DNA of 64,000 nucleotides. It comes from a bacterium (GTDB lineage Bacteria > Electryoneota > Electryoneia > Electryoneales > Electryoneaceae). The DNA lies in assembly GCA_020444265.1 (NCBI GenBank), contig JAHLLH010000007.1, positions 62,001 to 126,000 of the forward strand, read 5' to 3'. The notes under the pieces are model-generated. The model had not been told where the DNA came from. It made no database searches and saw only the letters and a list, made by a program, of their open reading frames with translations. Shown one piece after another: positions 60,716 through 64,000 of the stretch (positions are counted from its first letter, which is position 1; each line of letters begins with the position of its first letter). A program made the position numbers and the translations under genes.

Positions 60716-63295
60716 ATGAATTCATGGCGTGCGCGGGTGGCAGCTCTGCTGGCCATCGCGGTCTTAATGCCTGCGTTCGTCTTGGGAGCAACCATTTCCG
60801 GCTCACTGCGAGATGAGAACTGGGACCTGATCACCGAGACGATGGAAGTGTCGATTGCCCCGTACCAGAGTGACGACTGGACCTCGGTAACGACTGAGAA
60901 TGGCTTGTATTCGTTCAGCGATGTCGCTGATGGCGAGTATTGGCTTTATGCACGTAGCCTGGAAGAGGATTCCTGGCTGATTCCGGTCTATTTCCCCGGC
61001 AGCTGGATTCCGATTTTCGTGCCCCCCTTTGAAGTCGAGGAAGGTGGGACCTACGAGGACATGGACTTCTTTATCGAGATGGGCGGACGTGTTTCCGGTT
61101 CTGTCGTCCCGGTAGAGGGTGGTTCCTTCCCTGCGAATGGTGTTGCACTCAGTATGGCCGGCGAATTCCAGAATGTGGAAGGGGTTCCGCTTGAGAACCC
61201 GTCCGATTTTATCTCCCAGCCGATTCCAACCGGCTTCATGGTTCTCCAGTTCGCCACTACCGGGGAGAATGATTTCCATGTGACCACCTTTACCGGCAAT
61301 ACCTGGAACATGTGGGAAGCAGAGACGGTGGTGATCCTCTCGGGCCAGACCACCGACGTCGGGACGATTACCATGGACCAGGGTGGTGCCATTGAGGGGA
61401 CAGTAACCGGCGAAGGAAGCCCCCTGTCCAATGCGTATGTCAATGCTTCGGTGGCGCTGTCACCCTTTGAGCCACCAGCCTACATTCCGGGAACCTTCAC
61501 CTCTTCGGACGGTCACTATCGTCTGCGGGGCCTGCCCGTCGATCACGACCTTGGTATCTATTTTATGCCCGATTTCGAGTCCCCCTACAACTCGGAGTGG
61601 TATGACAACGCCAGCAGTTTCGAAACGGCTACGATGCTTACGCTTACTGCTGGCGAACTGCTCAGCGGGATTGATGCGGACCTCCAGCCTGGTGCAACGT
61701 TCTATGGCACCCTTCGCAACCCGGATGGCAGCCTTCCGGGGGAAGAGGATTGGTACGAATTCATCTTTACTGACGAGGATGGCGAGAGCGAGTGGCTGGA
61801 AGTATTGGTGAATGAGGAGGGGACATGGGAGTCGCTCTCCTCGCTGCGTGCAGGGACCTGGACGTTCTCAGCCTTCAATATTGCCGACCCCTATTCGCTG
61901 AACACCTTTGTCGGGAATGCCGTCTGGCCCTGGGATGCTGACTGGCTCGAGGTTGGCGGCGGCGATCATGTCGGCCCGATCAACCTTCAACTCGGTGAGG
62001 CAGGTGCGCTTCACGGTTATGTGCTCGACCCGGATGGGCAAGCATATGAATTTGCTGAAGTCAGCCTGATTCGCGATGGCAACCGTATCGGTGATACCTC
62101 GGTCGATTGGGATGGCTCCTTTGCGTTCGATAACCTGCCCGCAGGAGATTATGTCGTCGTCGCCTCCCTTTGGGACAGCGAAGAGGTCGATGACCAGTGG
62201 CCTGCGGTTTATAGTGGTGATGTCGGAGTGCTGTCGGAAGCGGATGTAGTGACGATTCAGGCCGGTCAGCTTACTAGTGTGGATCTCCAGTTCCAGGAGG
62301 GCGGCCTGGTGGCGGTCGAGGTTCTTACGCCAGATGACCATTGGTATGATCCCTTCACCGACAACGTAGGTATTGCCGTATTCCCGGTCAGTTCGGAAGG
62401 AGAAGTGCTGTGGGATGTACAGAGCGATGGTGATGATTTCTTTGTCTATGGCACGACCACGATGACCTTGCCCGTGGGCAGCTGGACCCTTGTCGCCGTG
62501 CCGGTCTACCTCGACTTCACCACGGGTGATGCACCAAATGTACGTCGCACCTTCCTCGGCGATGTTTCCTCGTTCGGAAACGCACAGACCTTTACGGTTA
62601 CTTCGGGCGGTTTCAATGAGGGCATCATCCGGATGAGTGAATCAGGACAAATGGTTTCCGGTTCGATATCCACCGTCACCGGACGTCAGATGTCCTATGG
62701 ACCGACCATCGCTGCGATCGACGAGGATGGTATGATCGCGAGTGTCTCTGCGTCCTTCTTTGGCGAGTCGTCGGACAGCTACGAGCTGAAGGGCTTGACC
62801 GCAGGAAACTACCGCATCTTTGCTGGCCAGGAGTTCAATGCCGGGCGTTATGTCAGCACTTGGGCACCCGAAGTCGGTGATCCTGGACGGTCTGTCGAAA
62901 ATGCTATGGTCTGGCCGGACGAGGCGGGTGTAGTTGCTGTCAGCAACAGCGACCTGGACGGGGTGAATATTGTGATGCAGGTCGGGTCGGGAGCTGTGTC
63001 GGTGGATCCTCGTGAAGAGGTCTCGGTGCCCAGTGGTTTCGCTCTGAAGCCGGCCTACCCAAACCCCTTTAATGCAATGACGGGTGTGACCTTTCTGGTG
63101 CCGAGTACTTCACGGGTCAAGCTTGAACTGGTGAACATTCTGGGTCAGCGTGTCAAAATCCTTGAGGACCGGACCTACACCGCTGGTGCGCACCGTGTCA
63201 TGCTTGATGCGAGCAACTTGACCAGTGGTCTCTACTTTATCCGTATGGAGGCTGGTTCTTTCCAGGCTGTACAGAAGGTTACCCTGGTGAAGTAG
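60716..63295 (+). CDS. T9SS-secreted protein of carboxypeptidase-regulatory-like repeats
   Basis: 859 residues, signal peptide cut after FVLGA. It is built of about six tandem beta-sandwich modules of the carboxypeptidase-regulatory/SpaA-like type, with recurring starts such as ISGSLRDENWDLI, VSGSVVPVEGG, IEGTVTGEGSPLSNAYV, FYGTLRNPDGSLP, LHGYVLDPDGQAYEFAEV and VSGSISTVTGRQ. The sorting domain begins near 772 (AYPNPFNAMTGVTFLV) and ends GLYFIRMEAGSFQAVQKVTLVK. Such modules act as stalks or spacers in surface proteins; no enzyme domain is seen. Has its own sigma-54-like promoter and terminator. Confidence 0.85.
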   Translation: MNSWRARVAALLAIAVLMPAFVLGATISGSLRDENWDLITETMEVSIAPYQSDDWTSVTTENGLYSFSDVADGEYWLYARSLEEDSWLIPVYFPGSWIPIFVPPFEVEEGGTYEDMDFFIEMGGRVSGSVVPVEGGSFPANGVALSMAGEFQNVEGVPLENPSDFISQPIPTGFMVLQFATTGENDFHVTTFTGNTWNMWEAETVVILSGQTTDVGTITMDQGGAIEGTVTGEGSPLSNAYVNASVALSPFEPPAYIPGTFTSSDGHYRLRGLPVDHDLGIYFMPDFESPYNSEWYDNASSFETATMLTLTAGELLSGIDADLQPGATFYGTLRNPDGSLPGEEDWYEFIFTDEDGESEWLEVLVNEEGTWESLSSLRAGTWTFSAFNIADPYSLNTFVGNAVWPWDADWLEVGGGDHVGPINLQLGEAGALHGYVLDPDGQAYEFAEVSLIRDGNRIGDTSVDWDGSFAFDNLPAGDYVVVASLWDSEEVDDQWPAVYSGDVGVLSEADVVTIQAGQLTSVDLQFQEGGLVAVEVLTPDDHWYDPFTDNVGIAVFPVSSEGEVLWDVQSDGDDFFVYGTTTMTLPVGSWTLVAVPVYLDFTTGDAPNVRRTFLGDVSSFGNAQTFTVTSGGFNEGIIRMSESGQMVSGSISTVTGRQMSYGPTIAAIDEDGMIASVSASFFGESSDSYELKGLTAGNYRIFAGQEFNAGRYVSTWAPEVGDPGRSVENAMVWPDEAGVVAVSNSDLDGVNIVMQVGSGAVSVDPREEVSVPSGFALKPAYPNPFNAMTGVTFLVPSTSRVKLELVNILGQRVKILEDRTYTAGAHRVMLDASNLTSGLYFIRMEAGSFQAVQKVTLVK

Positions 63296-63319
63296 GGATC
63301 TGTTCAGCAGGATATAACC

Positions 63320-63359
63320 ACACCGGCCGTCTGCTTGTCAGACGGCCGGTGTTTCTTTT
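63320..63359 (+). terminator. Intrinsic terminator after the 859-residue cargo gene
   Basis: ACACCGGCCGTCTG/CAGACGGCCGGTGT, 14-bp perfect stem with a 5-nt loop, followed by TTCTTTTC. Confidence 0.93.
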
Positions 63360-63415
63360 CTCATCGTGATCAAGTATGTTCTGAGGACAGTATTTGAAGG
63401 CAAGGGAAAGCTGGG

Positions 63416-64000
63416 ATGAGAGTACTTGTATTACTGCTGCTGTTCTGCACAGGGCCCCTTGCCGCCCAAGCTCGCTCCTTTTCGCCTGAAATGATCTTCG
63501 CATTTGTTCGTCCCGTCTGGACGGACCTGGACCCCTATTACACCCCCGAACAACCGGATGCCGGGATCAGCCTCGGGGTCGGGTTGTGGACCGTCCAATC
63601 CGACCAGCTCAGCTTGGGTTGTCGAATTACCGCAAACCGTTATTATGCGCAAAAACTTGATACGACTCCCTGGACACGCCGTCTGAACAAGCAGAACGGC
63701 TTCACCATCAATCCGGCCATTCGTTACCGGCCCACAGCCCAGAAAGAGGGGGTGTTCGGGAGGATGTATCTGCATGGTGGCGTGGAGTATCATCATCTGC
63801 GTTGGGTGCAGTATCGGGAGGTACCGCCCGCCACTGGCGCAGGGGATGCGCCTTTGTACGACGATGGACCGCGCTTTCTCGACCAGGGTGGAGTCACCCT
63901 GGGGGTAGGGATGTACAAGGGAGAATGGGAAGGCCCGAACCTCGCACTCGAGGTCCAGGCCCATTTAACCCTGGTCAACCGCAGCGATCGCGCGGATTAT
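63416..64000 (+). CDS. Secreted outer-membrane-type protein (5' part, cut by window edge)
   Basis: Read by hand from ATG 63416; 195 codons stay open to the edge. Signal peptide MRVLVLLLLFCTGPLAAQA. The mature part alternates hydrophobic strands and Tyr/Trp-rich turns (AGISLGVGLWTVQSDQLSLGCRI; AIRYRPTAQKEGVFGRMYL; HGGVEYHHLRWVQY; GGVTLGVGMYKGEWE), as in small outer-membrane barrels. It resembles the 57.7-59.9 kb paralogues in kind, but I see no clear shared motif. Function unknown. Confidence 0.65.
   Translation, partial: MRVLVLLLLFCTGPLAAQARSFSPEMIFAFVRPVWTDLDPYYTPEQPDAGISLGVGLWTVQSDQLSLGCRITANRYYAQKLDTTPWTRRLNKQNGFTINPAIRYRPTAQKEGVFGRMYLHGGVEYHHLRWVQYREVPPATGAGDAPLYDDGPRFLDQGGVTLGVGMYKGEWEGPNLALEVQAHLTLVNRSDRADY

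Overview
The window comes from a GC-rich Gram-negative bacterium, probably an uncultured lineage of the FCB superphylum (the Fibrobacteres-Chlorobi-Bacteroidetes neighbourhood, for example a candidate phylum). Evidence: five secreted proteins end in a type IX secretion (T9SS) type A sorting domain with the Y/W/N-P-N-P-F-N signature; the primary sigma factor is short and lacks region 1.1; there are many lipoproteins, a TonB-dependent receptor and small outer-membrane barrels. The clearest promoter (ahead of rplM) is an ordinary TTGACT-17-TATATT sigma-70 type, so this need not be a true Bacteroidota. The phylum is an inference.

Layout. 1-2.0 kb: 5' part of a glutamine synthetase (leftward) and a PAP-phosphatase-like gene. 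2.0-5.5 kb: a membrane-anchored sigma-54 activator with an extracytoplasmic propeller-like sensor. Directly downstream is what I read as its target: palindromic activator sites, a near-consensus -24/-12 promoter and a ~105-nt RNA ending in an intrinsic terminator, with no gene in it. The activator's own upstream region carries the same palindrome. 5.5-8 kb: degP-rpoD. 8.5-13.1 kb: a TolB-like propeller protein and three EamA permeases. 13.7-20.2 kb: dnaG with a small membrane gene, a HAD protein, two lipoproteins (TonB-C-like and Cache-like), a Ca2+/Na+ exchanger and a ferredoxin. 21.7-26 kb: the translation block rplM-rpsI-rpsB-tsf-pyrH-frr.

26.8-49 kb is dominated by surface and secreted proteins: a propeller lipoprotein, a small barrel, a 2304-residue T9SS cargo, a 1389-residue cargo, a 1461-residue subtilisin cargo sharing its C-terminal half with the previous one, and a short cargo. 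49.1-52.3 kb is a probable zinc or other divalent-metal uptake operon (His-rich secreted protein, His/Glu-rich lipoprotein, ZnuD-like receptor). 52.8-57.6 kb holds carA and carB, split by repeats. 57.7-64 kb has a cluster of small outer-membrane-type proteins, a DinB protein, another T9SS cargo with its own sigma-54-like promoter, and a truncated barrel-like gene at the edge.

Intergenic DNA is filled with at least four families of palindromic repeats, two of them MITE-like with inverted ends. The items I would follow first are the sigma-54 activator plus small RNA, the CRP-like divergent promoter with a second candidate RNA near 37.3 kb, and the metal-uptake operon. No tRNA, rRNA, CRISPR array, phage or transposase gene was seen.
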